Assembly: GCA_017632935.1 (NCBI GenBank)
Contig: JAGBQJ010000001.1
Location: forward strand, 62,001 to 126,000
DNA: 64,000 nucleotides
From: Bacteroidales bacterium
Lineage (GTDB): Bacteria > Bacteroidota > Bacteroidia > Bacteroidales > F082
Direction of reading: 5' to 3'
The position numbers and the translations under genes are program-made. The notes below the pieces were generated by a model. It searched no databases. It was given only the letters and a program-made list of their open reading frames with translations, and was not told the origin of the DNA. Every line of letters starts with the position of its first letter. Position 1 is the stretch's first letter. Shown here piece by piece: positions 24,453 to 32,857 of this stretch.

Positions 24453-26147
24453 TTACAAATCCAACACTTTAATAATTTCCTCCAACAGAGGCCAAAAGCC
24501 CTCATATACTTTAATGTCAAAAGTAGCCTCATGGAAATGATTAAAAATATAATTCTTTATTGCGGTTTCCGCCGCACTCATCCTCTTTATCTCATTGTAT
24601 TTCGGGAATCCCGTAATATTGAAATCCGGTATGTTTTCATCTTTTCCTTTATAGCATGATTCGGGGAAATAGTCTTCCACCAAGAAGTCGTGATTAATCG
24701 TACGGTTATAGATGTTGGCATACAACCTGCTATCAATCTTTCCCCTCAGCTCTTTGTGACTGTCCAAAAAATCATTCAACTTGTTTTGTGCATCCTTTCC
24801 AGCCTGGTCGTTGTCGAAAAGGAAAAGTATCTTATCATAGTAATCGGCGATGGGGAGTAATGAGTTTTCCAAGAAAAAGTCAACACCGCCAGCCCCATTC
24901 ATGCAAAAAGCAGCGGCTTCCTTTTTTAACTTCACCACTTGTGGATACTTTTCTTTTAATCGCTCAACTGCCTGCTGTATATACAAGATGTCGCTCTTCC
25001 CCTCGGTGATGAAGACTTTTTTTCTAAATGAAAACAAAAAGCTATCAAAGAATGTGATGTGCTTGCCCGAAAGATTCCCTACAACATCCGACCACTTCTG
25101 CTTATTTGGGAAACCGTCCATCACCGTTTCCACAGCTTCGGGCTTCATCATACTAGTCATAATTGGCGAGTGGGTCGTCATCAACGTGTATCCTTTTGCC
25201 GAAGCAATTAAGTCAAGGATGTTTTTCTTGGCTGTCACATCCACATGGGCATCAGGTTCATCCAATAGGTACACTGTTTGTTCATCACCCAAAATTCTGG
25301 TCATAAGCATCATCAGTATCCTTTTCTTATGACCTTCGCTAAGGTTCGTCAAAGAGAGTCCCGTATCTGTTTTTATTTCTATTGATCTGACAGCTTTCTT
25401 CATTTTTACCCCCAACTCCTTATTCTCTTCAGGCATTGCGAGCGCATAAAGCAAATAATAGAGTCGTCTGCACTTGGCCAGTTCATCATCACCCACTATA
25501 CCCAGATTGGTAGTTTTGATGGCCCTCATGTAGAGATCTGGTTGTTTCAGAGTTTCCAACAATTGCACTGCATTGGCATCTTTGTAACCTTTAGCGTTTT
25601 CATCTATTTCCACTTCAACTTTGATTCTGTCAAGTGGTATTTCTTTGCCCCATAGTTCCTTGACAAAATCTTTAACCTCATCTTGTTCAGAGCATAGAAG
25701 GGTGATGAGCGCTATAGCCCATTGGTATCTGTTTACGTAAAGTATCGTTGGTTCGTCCACTGCGTTCATTTGTGTGTTTCCGAAGTACTTTACGTAACTA
25801 TGCTTCATGTACTCTTCCCACAAACGATGATCTTCACCGCTATAGCATACTATCAGTCTCTTTGGGAGATCGAAGACTTCTTTGGCTACTTCGTTGGTTC
25901 CGCCTTTAAACAAGAGATTAGTGCCGTCAAATTCAACTTGCTTTTCATCATCCAATCTGAGCTTATAGCTAAATTTTGGGTCTTGCCCTTCAATCAAATG
26001 GCAACAGACTGCGGCAACGGCTTCCACCCAATTACTTTTCCCTGAGCCGTTTTCACCTACCAAAGCCGTGTAGCCATCATCAGAGAAAAACAAACTTCCC
26101 TGTTGAATATTCTTATATTCGTCGATATACAAACTTGTTAGCTTCAT
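24453..26147 (-). CDS. OLD-family ATPase with TOPRIM nuclease domain
   Basis: A 564-aa protein. Its AAA/SMC-type ATPase has Walker A GENGSGKS (31-38), signature LSEGHKK (269-275), Walker B TVYLLDEPDA (291-300) and the switch His326 in TTHS. It is followed by a TOPRIM domain with Glu382 in TEGKSD and the acidic pair Asp445/Asp447 in LFDNDQAG. All key residues are present, so ATPase and metal-dependent nuclease activity are expected. OLD proteins act alone (P2 Old) or as the GajA subunit of Gabija. No GajB-type helicase is present here. Upstream partner: Mrr-like nuclease 21 nt away. Downstream partner: methylase-like protein 8 nt away. Confidence 0.92.
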   Translation of the reverse strand: MKLTSLYIDEYKNIQQGSLFFSDDGYTALVGENGSGKSNWVEAVAAVCCHLIEGQDPKFSYKLRLDDEKQVEFDGTNLLFKGGTNEVAKEVFDLPKRLIVCYSGEDHRLWEEYMKHSYVKYFGNTQMNAVDEPTILYVNRYQWAIALITLLCSEQDEVKDFVKELWGKEIPLDRIKVEVEIDENAKGYKDANAVQLLETLKQPDLYMRAIKTTNLGIVGDDELAKCRRLYYLLYALAMPEENKELGVKMKKAVRSIEIKTDTGLSLTNLSEGHKKRILMMLMTRILGDEQTVYLLDEPDAHVDVTAKKNILDLIASAKGYTLMTTHSPIMTSMMKPEAVETVMDGFPNKQKWSDVVGNLSGKHITFFDSFLFSFRKKVFITEGKSDILYIQQAVERLKEKYPQVVKLKKEAAAFCMNGAGGVDFFLENSLLPIADYYDKILFLFDNDQAGKDAQNKLNDFLDSHKELRGKIDSRLYANIYNRTINHDFLVEDYFPESCYKGKDENIPDFNITGFPKYNEIKRMSAAETAIKNYIFNHFHEATFDIKVYEGFWPLLEEIIKVLDL

Positions 26148-26168
26148 CTTCCGCTTGAATATTGTTTG

Positions 26169-26924
26169 TTATATAGTCAAATAATCTGTAATGTGAGACT
26201 CAAAGCGCATTCTATCAGAATAATCAAACTTCCAGTCTTCAATTGGGTTTTTAGCAAACAGTTCTTCAAACTCTTTGATACCTTGAGACATCACTTTTTT
26301 AAGATAATCAAATAAACTGTTAAAGTCATCAAACTGGAAGCCTTCTATTACAATAGCATCTTTAGGATTATACGCCCCCATTTCCAGACCTCCGATTAAC
26401 ATGTAGTGTGGCAAATATTTATTCTGAAGACTGATATACTGATTCTTTGCGCCATCTGAGAGTTTTTCAACTGGGACATCAAGAATATCCGTATATACCG
26501 ACAGCGGGGCTCCAATCTTTATTATTTCTCGAAATCGGTTCTTCAACCATTTATGAGCAATCATTTCAATAAAGCCGTCCCAATTCTTTAGTATTACATT
26601 TGAGCATTTTGCCGCCTCTATAGCACCTTTCTGATACCCATTCTTTGAAATAAAGATTCCAAACATTGAACCGGAGTCTTGAACAACAGTTCTAAAAGCG
26701 TGTATCTTTTCTTGTGAAACAGGCGCATTCCAATATTTGCATTCACAAACGAACTGTTTCAGCATTTCGTCATCTGTCATTGCAAATACATCAACCTCAA
26801 CCTTGCCTCTCACAAGTTCAATAGTCTTGGCTGTTTCTGCCTGGTACCCTGCTTGGTTCAGGTATTTACAAACCTTGTCTTGCAAGTCTCGCCAATCTGT
26901 AGGTATTTCTTTAGTAATAATCAT
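26169..26924 (-). CDS. Mrr-like PD-(D/E)xK restriction endonuclease
   Basis: A 251-aa protein with an N-terminal Mrr_cat-type nuclease: a helical head (DWRDLQDKVCKYLNQAGYQ), then KVEVDVFA with acidic Asp45, then VCECKYW with Glu61 and Lys63, and a following Gln (Gln71). It continues through GIFISKNGYQKGAIEAAKC, an Mrr/RecB-like helix-strand. The C-terminal about 130 residues are unassigned. Mrr proteins cut methylated or foreign DNA. It is first in the operon with the OLD-type ATPase, and its promoter must lie in 26925-26990. The catalytic triad is intact. Confidence 0.85.
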   Translation of the reverse strand: MIITKEIPTDWRDLQDKVCKYLNQAGYQAETAKTIELVRGKVEVDVFAMTDDEMLKQFVCECKYWNAPVSQEKIHAFRTVVQDSGSMFGIFISKNGYQKGAIEAAKCSNVILKNWDGFIEMIAHKWLKNRFREIIKIGAPLSVYTDILDVPVEKLSDGAKNQYISLQNKYLPHYMLIGGLEMGAYNPKDAIVIEGFQFDDFNSLFDYLKKVMSQGIKEFEELFAKNPIEDWKFDYSDRMRFESHITDYLTI

Positions 26925-27114
26925 AGATAATTGTCGTTGTTGTCCATAATCTCACTCTATAAATTATTATGTCTCATTAATATCCTTCACAAGAACTTTC
27001 AAACAATCTTCAATATTATCGTCTCTCGACATGTCAAGATTCTTAATTCCAAATCCTCCTCCGTTCAATCCGTGCCAATCCGTGTTCAAAACAAACATCA
27101 TCCGTGTTCTAACC

Positions 27115-27210
27115 TCACCTCGTCGTATATCCCCCATCCACCACCAGATTACTCCCCGTCACTCATCTCGAGGCATCGCTCAAGAGATTGATGCAGGCAT
27201 TAGCAACGTC
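27115..27210 (-). pseudogene. 3' remnant of an SDR (ketoreductase) gene
   Basis: The minus strand reads VDVANACINLLSDASR, TGA, VTGSNLVVDGGYTTR and a stop. This is the C-terminal signature of FabG-like SDRs (compare DIANGCIYLLSDAARWVTG in the intact gene at 41932). The TGA replaces the usual TGG tryptophan. Only the last 30 codons remain. Confidence 0.85.
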
Positions 27211-27386
27211 CACGGGCTCCTCCCACCCTCCACCGGGCTGGGTGCGCGGGCCATGGCCGACATGGCGGGGAAGCGCCCGCTTTGTGCGTTGGGTCCGATG
27301 ATGTCGGCCTTGATTCTTCGGTTCATTGACTCGCTTTGCTTCGTCGAATCTTCGATTTCTCATCAAGGAGAAGGAACAAAAACCTT

Positions 27387-27473
27387 CTACCCCTTCATCA
27401 TCCTCCCCACCAGCTTCGTAAGCACCTGCCCTGGGCCGCACTCCACAAACTCCGTCATGCCGTCGGCGAGCAT
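27387..27473 (-). pseudogene. 3' remnant of a FabD (acyltransferase) gene
   Basis: The minus strand reads MLADGMTEFVECGPG, QVLTKLVGRMMKG and then TAG (27387-27389), the C-terminal FabD motif (compare VTEFYECGTDDTLQKIVKRM in the intact gene at 45939). Only about 28 codons survive. They lie against the toxin gene's 3' end. Confidence 0.85.
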
Positions 27474-27476
27474 CAA

Positions 27477-27800
27477 TCATTCACGTTCTGCCAACACTTC
27501 CTCAATTCTGGAATCATCACGCCGATTATTCCAAAAAGAAAGCACGAAAATCGTTTCATTATCGTGACAATAAATGATTGACGAATTCCGCATCCGAAAA
27601 ATCCTCACTTCGTTTCCTTTAAAGAGAAGATCCTTATACCGCATTCCCATCTCTGGAAACTGTGTCAACCTTTGGACACAATCTTTTGACTCAGCATACA
27701 AGCCTTCGGACGCTCGTTCCCCAAACTCACGAAACACATAATCTACGGTCTCGTTTAATTCCGCTTGTGCCTCTTCAAGCCATTTATGCCTTAAAGCCAT
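27477..27800 (-). CDS. ParE/RelE-type toxin
   Basis: A 107-aa toxin from the ATG at 27800 (MALRHKWLEEAQAELNETVD). The frame is open further upstream, but this start overlaps the antitoxin by 17 nt and removes an unconserved leader. The ParE/RelE layout is present: an N-terminal helical hairpin, RLTQFPEMGMRYKDLLFKG, then EVRIFRMRNSSIIYCHDNET and VLSFWNNRRD. ParE toxins poison gyrase and RelE toxins cleave mRNA. The ending WNNRRDDSRI is closer to ParE-type plasmid-stabilisation proteins. Second gene of the pair, downstream of the antitoxin. Confidence 0.85.
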   Translation of the reverse strand: MALRHKWLEEAQAELNETVDYVFREFGERASEGLYAESKDCVQRLTQFPEMGMRYKDLLFKGNEVRIFRMRNSSIIYCHDNETIFVLSFWNNRRDDSRIEEVLAERE

Positions 27801-28068
27801 AACGGGATTGGATTTGTGCGAACACCTCATCACCATCAACGAGCTTGGCAGTACCGTCCTCCAGGCTTTGAAGGCGCTGCTTTACGATGGCGTACATTTC
27901 CTCATCGGTGTAAGAGCAAGGTGGAACAAGGCGTTTTTCCGTAGCAACCTGGATAAGAGCCGCCTCAAGCTGCTGTTCCAACCAGGCTTGCAACGCCTCG
28001 TCATCAGGAAAGATAGGTCTCACCTGTTCTATCAGCGTATCGTTGATTTTTATTGTCCTCGTGCACAT
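27784..28068 (-). CDS. Antitoxin of the ParE-type pair
   Basis: A 94-aa protein. The N-terminus (MCTRTIKINDTLIEQVRPIF) has a short strand then a helix, as in ribbon-helix-helix antitoxins. The middle is acidic and helical (DDEALQAWLEQQLEAALIQV). The C-terminal part (DGDEVFAQIQSRYGF) fits a toxin-binding tail. It precedes the toxin with a 17-nt overlap, the normal order. A predicted promoter lies just upstream, and autoregulation by the pair is expected from the family. Confidence 0.8.
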   Translation of the reverse strand: MCTRTIKINDTLIEQVRPIFPDDEALQAWLEQQLEAALIQVATEKRLVPPCSYTDEEMYAIVKQRLQSLEDGTAKLVDGDEVFAQIQSRYGFKA

Positions 28069-28087
28069 AGTAGGTTATTATTTGCTG

Positions 28088-28118
28088 CAAAATTATACAA
28101 AAAACCAAAGTCCCGCAA
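28088..28118 (-). promoter_or_regulatory. Predicted promoter of the antitoxin-toxin pair
   Basis: A -7 box TAATTTTG (28088-28095, minus strand) with TTG at 28116-28118, spacing 20 nt, about 20 nt before the antitoxin ATG. Confidence 0.5.
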
Positions 28119-28153
28119 GTCTTTTGGTTTGCCAACATTTGCTTCTTTTCCAA

Positions 28154-28182
28154 ACAGCGGCCGTCCGATAAAGACAGGCCGC
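28154..28182. repeat. AGCGGCC hairpin, second copy
   Basis: AGCGGCCGTCC, loop GATAAA, GACAGGCCGCT, flanked by CAAA and TTT. It is near-identical to the hairpin at 19321-19346. It lies just after the stop of the 615-aa HNH gene on the minus strand and may terminate it, but no strong T-run follows in that direction. Confidence 0.6.
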
Positions 28183-28189
28183 TTTAGCC

Positions 28190-30037
28190 TTACAAATTAT
28201 GCAACTTGGCATCGCTAACCGCCAAATACCTTCCGTCGCCCAAAGACACATGATAATAGAGTTGCCTGACCGTGCGACGATCCATGATCTTCTTTAAAGT
28301 CACAGGAGCCAAGTCGGTTCCTTTAGTAAAACCTTGCAGCTTTTCATCAGCTGCAGCCATGACAATCTCTAACATGTAGTCCCTTAAGTGATAATCAATG
28401 CAGAAATAATCCCCAATCTTGATGTATGCATCAAAATCCTCCAATTTGACCATAGCCTCAAAACTAAAATCAAAGTAGCTCAGTCGATTGGCTGAATCAG
28501 AGAAATTGATATCAAAAACAAAGCGCGCAGTTGAAGTCCCTCGGTCAAGCAGGCAAACCATCTTTCTATAATTCACAGAAACCTGCAGGAGGTCTTCCGT
28601 TGTAACCGGAAACGACGACCTACGTTCGAACAACACGTTGGACACGGCTTCCACCGAGATACCTTCTGGCGAAAATGACGGAAAGACCTCTTCTTCTACA
28701 TCTTTTTTGGGTTTTTGATAACGCATAAACACGGGATCGGTCTTGGGTGGAATTTGAACACGCGGGTCACCCGGGAGCACTTCCCACATGCTCCAAGGCG
28801 AAGCCAACGTAAACTCCGAAGCATCTTCCACTTGCCACCGGCCACCATAAGGACTGATAAACTTCGCCAAATGGTCTATTATAGCATCATAAGATTTGAA
28901 TCGGCCTTTATCTACATCCACTTCTGGTAAAACAAACAAAAAAACGGCATCCAGTATATGAACTATCGCCGTGCAATAAGGTTCGGTGCCCGAATGCATA
29001 CTCAAAAACAGGTCAACCGTGGGTTGGCTTATGCTCTCGCGGTCATAGGTGGCCAAATATGGAGGCAGCTCGCTATCCAAAACCGAACCATTTATCCATC
29101 CTATCGTCTCGCCGAAGTGAACCATTTCATCCGTGGGCAGCAAGTCGATCACTATTTTACAAAGTGATTTGTATATCCCTTGATGAGTGACGGTTTCCGT
29201 CGTCTCCAGTTTCACCACATTTGGTTGACTCAAATCTTTGCCTTTCAGCAGACCATCGTCTTCTATGTATAATATGGCTTGATTGTTTTTATCCCCTCGT
29301 ATGACAAAACCCCTGCCGTCGACCGAAGGCACCATCCCGTCAGTCTTCGTCAAAATGCCGCCCATCGCACGTCTGATATCCAAATAGTGCGTCAAATTAC
29401 TCTCCAACTTTGACAGTCTGTGGTTGCACTTGTCACACTCCTCATTGCAAAACAACAATTTATTGCCCAGTCCCTCAGAAACAGCATGAGCCACATCCTT
29501 AAAGGTAACTTCTGGCATCTTTCGACCACAGAAACGGCACACTCTCTTGGCTTTGTTACCCTCCCCAACCGCCGTGCGAATGCCATCATAACCAAAAGCA
29601 AAATGCCTATAACCGGTTGACAAGGCTCCCCATTTCAACAAATACGATTTGTGGATGACACTTTCATCCTCGCCTGTCTCCAGCCCCTTTGTCTTCAAGA
29701 CAGCCAACTGTTTATTCATTGTAGGAGCATCCTCCGAAACGATTCTAAACACATCGCCATCTTGGAGCGCGTTGAGATAGGCCATTAGCTGTTTTACACG
29801 CGGAAATGCAGGAGCGACTTCAGATTCTAACATAGAACAAAACGACGACGATGCCCCGCTTTTAAACACAAACTCGCCCGTAAAAGGGCTACCCTCCACA
29901 CACATTTTCGTTGCCGACAAACCTGCCAACACTTTATCGAAGATGTCATCAGTCAGTGACGACAAGTCTATTCGCTCTATTTTTCTTCGTAGCGAATAAA
30001 GCAATAGGGTTTTCGATGCAAATTCAAATGGGTTCAT
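28190..30037 (-). CDS. Large HNH-type nuclease-like protein
   Basis: A 615-aa protein with one recognisable module: RVCRFCGRKMPEVTFKDVAH (Cys167, Cys170, His184), then LLFCNEECDKCNHRLSKLES (Cys201, Cys204, Asn205, His206). This is the zinc-HNH pattern of HNH_5-type endonucleases. The rest is not recognised: about 160 residues before it, and about 390 after it rich in beta strands and containing a DRRTVRQLYYHVSLGDG end. No membrane segment. It stands alone between the ParE-type pair and the Septu-like operon, which suggests a single-gene defence nuclease (inference). The codons are AT-rich like its neighbours. Confidence 0.7.
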   Translation of the reverse strand: MNPFEFASKTLLLYSLRRKIERIDLSSLTDDIFDKVLAGLSATKMCVEGSPFTGEFVFKSGASSSFCSMLESEVAPAFPRVKQLMAYLNALQDGDVFRIVSEDAPTMNKQLAVLKTKGLETGEDESVIHKSYLLKWGALSTGYRHFAFGYDGIRTAVGEGNKAKRVCRFCGRKMPEVTFKDVAHAVSEGLGNKLLFCNEECDKCNHRLSKLESNLTHYLDIRRAMGGILTKTDGMVPSVDGRGFVIRGDKNNQAILYIEDDGLLKGKDLSQPNVVKLETTETVTHQGIYKSLCKIVIDLLPTDEMVHFGETIGWINGSVLDSELPPYLATYDRESISQPTVDLFLSMHSGTEPYCTAIVHILDAVFLFVLPEVDVDKGRFKSYDAIIDHLAKFISPYGGRWQVEDASEFTLASPWSMWEVLPGDPRVQIPPKTDPVFMRYQKPKKDVEEEVFPSFSPEGISVEAVSNVLFERRSSFPVTTEDLLQVSVNYRKMVCLLDRGTSTARFVFDINFSDSANRLSYFDFSFEAMVKLEDFDAYIKIGDYFCIDYHLRDYMLEIVMAAADEKLQGFTKGTDLAPVTLKKIMDRRTVRQLYYHVSLGDGRYLAVSDAKLHNL

Positions 30038-30164
30038 GGCCTTCTAATATCGAAAGAGTATCTTGGTGCATCCGTTGCGTTGTGAAAAAACCGCATATAA
30101 TAATATTCGTTATTATGAACACAAAAAACAAATTGTTAAAATTAACTCTTGTGTTTTTCAAATT

Positions 30165-31016
30165 CTATATTCTGTTATAAAACCAGTGATACAATAAGAA
30201 AGTTTTCCAGTAATCATCTTTCATGAATTTGCAAAGAATCTTGGAGTCCGCCTCCGACTGGTCCTCTTTCTTAAATAACACTGTCATCAAAATCTTTGAC
30301 CGGAGGTTTCTGTCGCCTACACAAGTTACCAAAACCTCATAATTCTCACTGGCAAGCAGACGCCACAACTTCCTGATATCCTTCAGGTTCTGGCAGTTCA
30401 ATCTCGTGTGCACGATGGTCTGACGGTACTCGTCAGGATAGGCACAGTTGGCGTTGGGCTGCATTGTGCCATCCTCCATATAGGTGATTTCATCCCTAAC
30501 ACTCGCGATATAGAACATTGGATACACAAAATCATTCCCTCGTTTGTGGTTACAACACTGGGACGTCCCATTTTTGTCCGGAAATGTCCCATCGCAAGAG
30601 GCCATAAGGTTTTCAAACGTCACCGTATGCGGACATGGCGGTATGGCTATGTTTTGTACACCTGTAAAGTCTGCGGTTCGTATTAATTCCGCGTCTGTCA
30701 GTGAATGCACACCCAAAGCAGTATATCTGCCAAACTCTTCAGCAGAAGCACTTTGTGGTATGACATGCTCCAACGTTACCTGTTGATTTTGATAGCTCAA
30801 ATCCCTCATGCAATAACAGCAGTAGTTGTCCTGCGAGGCCAATGCCAATCGCAGTATTGCATCTTTTGCGCCCGAATCACCAAAGTTTCCGTCGTAGTCA
30901 ACGTTTTGATAATGATAGCTTCCATTTGCATCGTCTATACGGCAATGGCTGTTCAGATAGTCATCTGTAATGCTGTGTCCAGCTTGGATAAGTGCATCCT
31001 TATCGACGTAGTTCAT
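30165..31016 (-). CDS. HNH nuclease subunit of a Septu-like system (PtuB-like)
   Basis: From the ATG at 31016 (MNYVDKDALIQ) the protein is 283 aa. The frame is open back to 31073, but the nearer start gives a 17-nt overlap with the ATPase stop. HNH features: NYCCYCMRDLS (zinc Cys pair), VTLEHVIPQSAS (catalytic His), FENLMASCDG, and CCNHKRGND (Cys pair, His, Asn region). This order matches the HNH component of Septu and similar ATPase-HNH systems, which cleaves DNA or RNA after activation by the ATPase. It is translationally coupled to the ATPase. The residues look complete. Confidence 0.8.
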   Translation of the reverse strand: MNYVDKDALIQAGHSITDDYLNSHCRIDDANGSYHYQNVDYDGNFGDSGAKDAILRLALASQDNYCCYCMRDLSYQNQQVTLEHVIPQSASAEEFGRYTALGVHSLTDAELIRTADFTGVQNIAIPPCPHTVTFENLMASCDGTFPDKNGTSQCCNHKRGNDFVYPMFYIASVRDEITYMEDGTMQPNANCAYPDEYRQTIVHTRLNCQNLKDIRKLWRLLASENYEVLVTCVGDRNLRSKILMTVLFKKEDQSEADSKILCKFMKDDYWKTFLLYHWFYNRI

Positions 31017-32388
31017 TGCCCATATCCTTTCTGCGTTCGGCAAGAAGCTTATCCAGGTGGCTTTCGTCACCATTGAGTTTTTCCAACAGCAGTGCCCTCA
31101 CATTTCTTGATTGTTCAGCCATACCACCTTGTTCAAAGAAAGCGAGTGTATTCAGCAGGTTGTCAATCTCAACATTTCGAGCATCCACGCCCATTATATC
31201 CTCCACGCTAGTATTATAGTCTAAACCATAGACATCTCCTACAACCGTGGGCTGCTTGTTCTCTTCCATCCGGATGATGCGGCTTTCACCATTGCTGACC
31301 TCTAAATTAGAGATAACCATTGCTGAATGTGTGGAAACGATGAACTGCACCTTGGGAAATGTCTTGTGGAGCACGTTCATGACATCCTTCTCCAATTCAG
31401 GATGCAAATGCAGGTCTATTTCGTCTATGATGACAACACCTTCTGGCTCAACATCCTGATTCAAGACATAGGCCCGATAGGCCATATCAAACACGATGGA
31501 ATACAAACGGCGATAACCTGCAGGCAAGTTTTCAAGCAAGGCATCCGAGCCGTCTTTGAAGTGCAGTCGCATCCGATAGCCGCTATTGGTCTGCGCAGAA
31601 CTGAAGTAATCAATTTCCTTACCCTGATCTTTGATGCCCGGAAGACGGGACACAAAATCTTTCAAACGACTCTCAACAAATTCTATCTCCGCCATTGGAG
31701 CTGCCGTGATACTATTAATTCTTTCTATTTCTTTTTCATTGTTTTCCGAGACTGCCCTCGACATTAGGGTATAGAAAGGTTGCACACGGTTAATGCAGTT
31801 GCAAATACGAATCTCCCAAATGGAAGTGCAAGCCGCTTCATCGTCCCATTGATAGTATCCGAAGTTGCGAGGCAACACTCCATTGTTTACCTTGTCAAGG
31901 ACTTTCTTTACGACATTTGCATTGATATGAGGATATGAATCAGAATAATACGCCAACAAAGGGAGTGGCGCGCCATTCACTTTCCATTCGTGCATAAAAG
32001 ATGCAAAAGCCTCTTTGTAATATCGTTGGTATAATGCGGCATTTGTCTGATTTCTCCTATATAGTTTCCATGCCAAATCCACATCACCGTATGAAGCATC
32101 AGCCTTGATGCTTGCATCTTTAACTGCCTCCCTCGTTTTGAAGTCAAAGCGATAATCTTCCTCCTTAAAGCCACGAACATTCAGGGTATTATTACCTTGC
32201 GAAAGAAACTCTTTACCCAGCGAACGGTCATTGGAGAAGATAAAGCTCAGGGCTTTGTGTATGCCATGAACCAATGTGGTCTTGCCTGCACCATTCCTGC
32301 CAATCAACACATTCACGCCCGAAGAGAACTGGCATTTGAAATGTTCAAAGCACCTGAAGTCCTTTATTTCAATTTCGTTAAGTCTCAT
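31000..32388 (-). CDS. AAA/SMC-type ATPase of a Septu-like system (PtuA-like)
   Basis: A 462-aa ATPase with N-terminal FRCFEHFKCQFSSGVNVLIG, Walker A GRNGAGKTT (30-38), LPAGYRRLYSIVFDMA as the signature-like region, Walker B GVVIIDEIDLHLHPE and the switch His in VSTHSAMV. This is the compact OLD/RecF-like ATPase paired with HNH proteins in Septu. It lacks the TOPRIM domain that the OLD protein at 24453 carries. The C-terminus (KLLAERRKDMGNEL) overlaps the HNH gene. A possible -7 box TATTTTTG lies at 32442-32449 on the minus strand without a clear -33 element. Confidence 0.85.
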   Translation of the reverse strand: MRLNEIEIKDFRCFEHFKCQFSSGVNVLIGRNGAGKTTLVHGIHKALSFIFSNDRSLGKEFLSQGNNTLNVRGFKEEDYRFDFKTREAVKDASIKADASYGDVDLAWKLYRRNQTNAALYQRYYKEAFASFMHEWKVNGAPLPLLAYYSDSYPHINANVVKKVLDKVNNGVLPRNFGYYQWDDEAACTSIWEIRICNCINRVQPFYTLMSRAVSENNEKEIERINSITAAPMAEIEFVESRLKDFVSRLPGIKDQGKEIDYFSSAQTNSGYRMRLHFKDGSDALLENLPAGYRRLYSIVFDMAYRAYVLNQDVEPEGVVIIDEIDLHLHPELEKDVMNVLHKTFPKVQFIVSTHSAMVISNLEVSNGESRIIRMEENKQPTVVGDVYGLDYNTSVEDIMGVDARNVEIDNLLNTLAFFEQGGMAEQSRNVRALLLEKLNGDESHLDKLLAERRKDMGNELRR

Positions 32389-32523
32389 ATATCCTTATAT
32401 TTTTATGGATACACGACGCATCCTATTAACAATACACTTCGCAAAAATAAAGATTTCCTGCTAATCACATTACATTCGTTAGCGATTATTCTAGGAATTG
32501 TCATCTAATTCTACTATCCTGAC

Positions 32524-32712
32524 CTAATCGGTCATTTTATTTTTGTTCTTACAACAAAGCCGTTTGAAGCCTCTTTCTATGCTGCCTCGGCCTGTCACTG
32601 TCCCATCATCCTTTCTGCCAAAAGCGCAATGTTGGTAGTAAAAACCATAAAAATCATACTCCAAGAACGGTAAACTTTGGCTTAATTCGGATAAACTAGG
32701 TGTTTTTGCCAT
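32524..32712 (-). CDS. Possible small protein, 62 aa
   Basis: Starts MAKTPSLSELSQSLPFLEYD, has an aromatic stretch (FYGFYYQHCAFG) and a basic tail (ERGFKRLCCKNKNKM). No family recognised. It lies alone between the Septu-like ATPase gene and the next pair, with gaps of about 140 nt each side. It could be a real small gene or a remnant; codon usage is uninformative at this length. Confidence 0.3.
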   Translation of the reverse strand: MAKTPSLSELSQSLPFLEYDFYGFYYQHCAFGRKDDGTVTGRGSIERGFKRLCCKNKNKMTD

Positions 32713-32857
32713 CTCTATAGTTTTAGAATTCCCCCGAATTTTACTTTTCTACGGCTTTCGGGATTCTTTTCTAAATAATGAAAACACAAATAATTATTGA
32801 ATCGACTATCCTTTTATTATAATATTCTTAGTAATTAACGACAATCCCTAATTCTAA

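Larger units (their letters stand above)
26925..27476. other. Gene-free graveyard between Mrr-like gene and toxin gene
   Basis: Holds decayed pieces. A minus-strand tail (stop at 26967-26969; GGGFGIKNLDMSRDDNIEDC in frame) is of unknown origin. The repeated word CCGTTCAATCCGTGCCAATC follows (27060-27089). Then come an SDR 3' remnant (27115-27210), repeat copy B (27218-27312) and a FabD 3' remnant (27387-27473). No intact gene. Confidence 0.65.

Noticed and set aside
24453-26147. Gabija or PARIS system
   Set aside because: No GajB-type UvrD helicase is adjacent, and ATPase and TOPRIM are fused in one protein, unlike the AriA/AriB split.
22789-26924. Ordinary type I restriction-modification system
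   Set aside because: No HsdR translocase is present, M and S parts are fused, and the methylase motif IV is missing.
27163-27476. 105-aa minus-strand ORF
   Set aside because: It crosses from the FabD relic through repeat copy B into the SDR relic in mixed frames; a chance open frame over pseudogenes.
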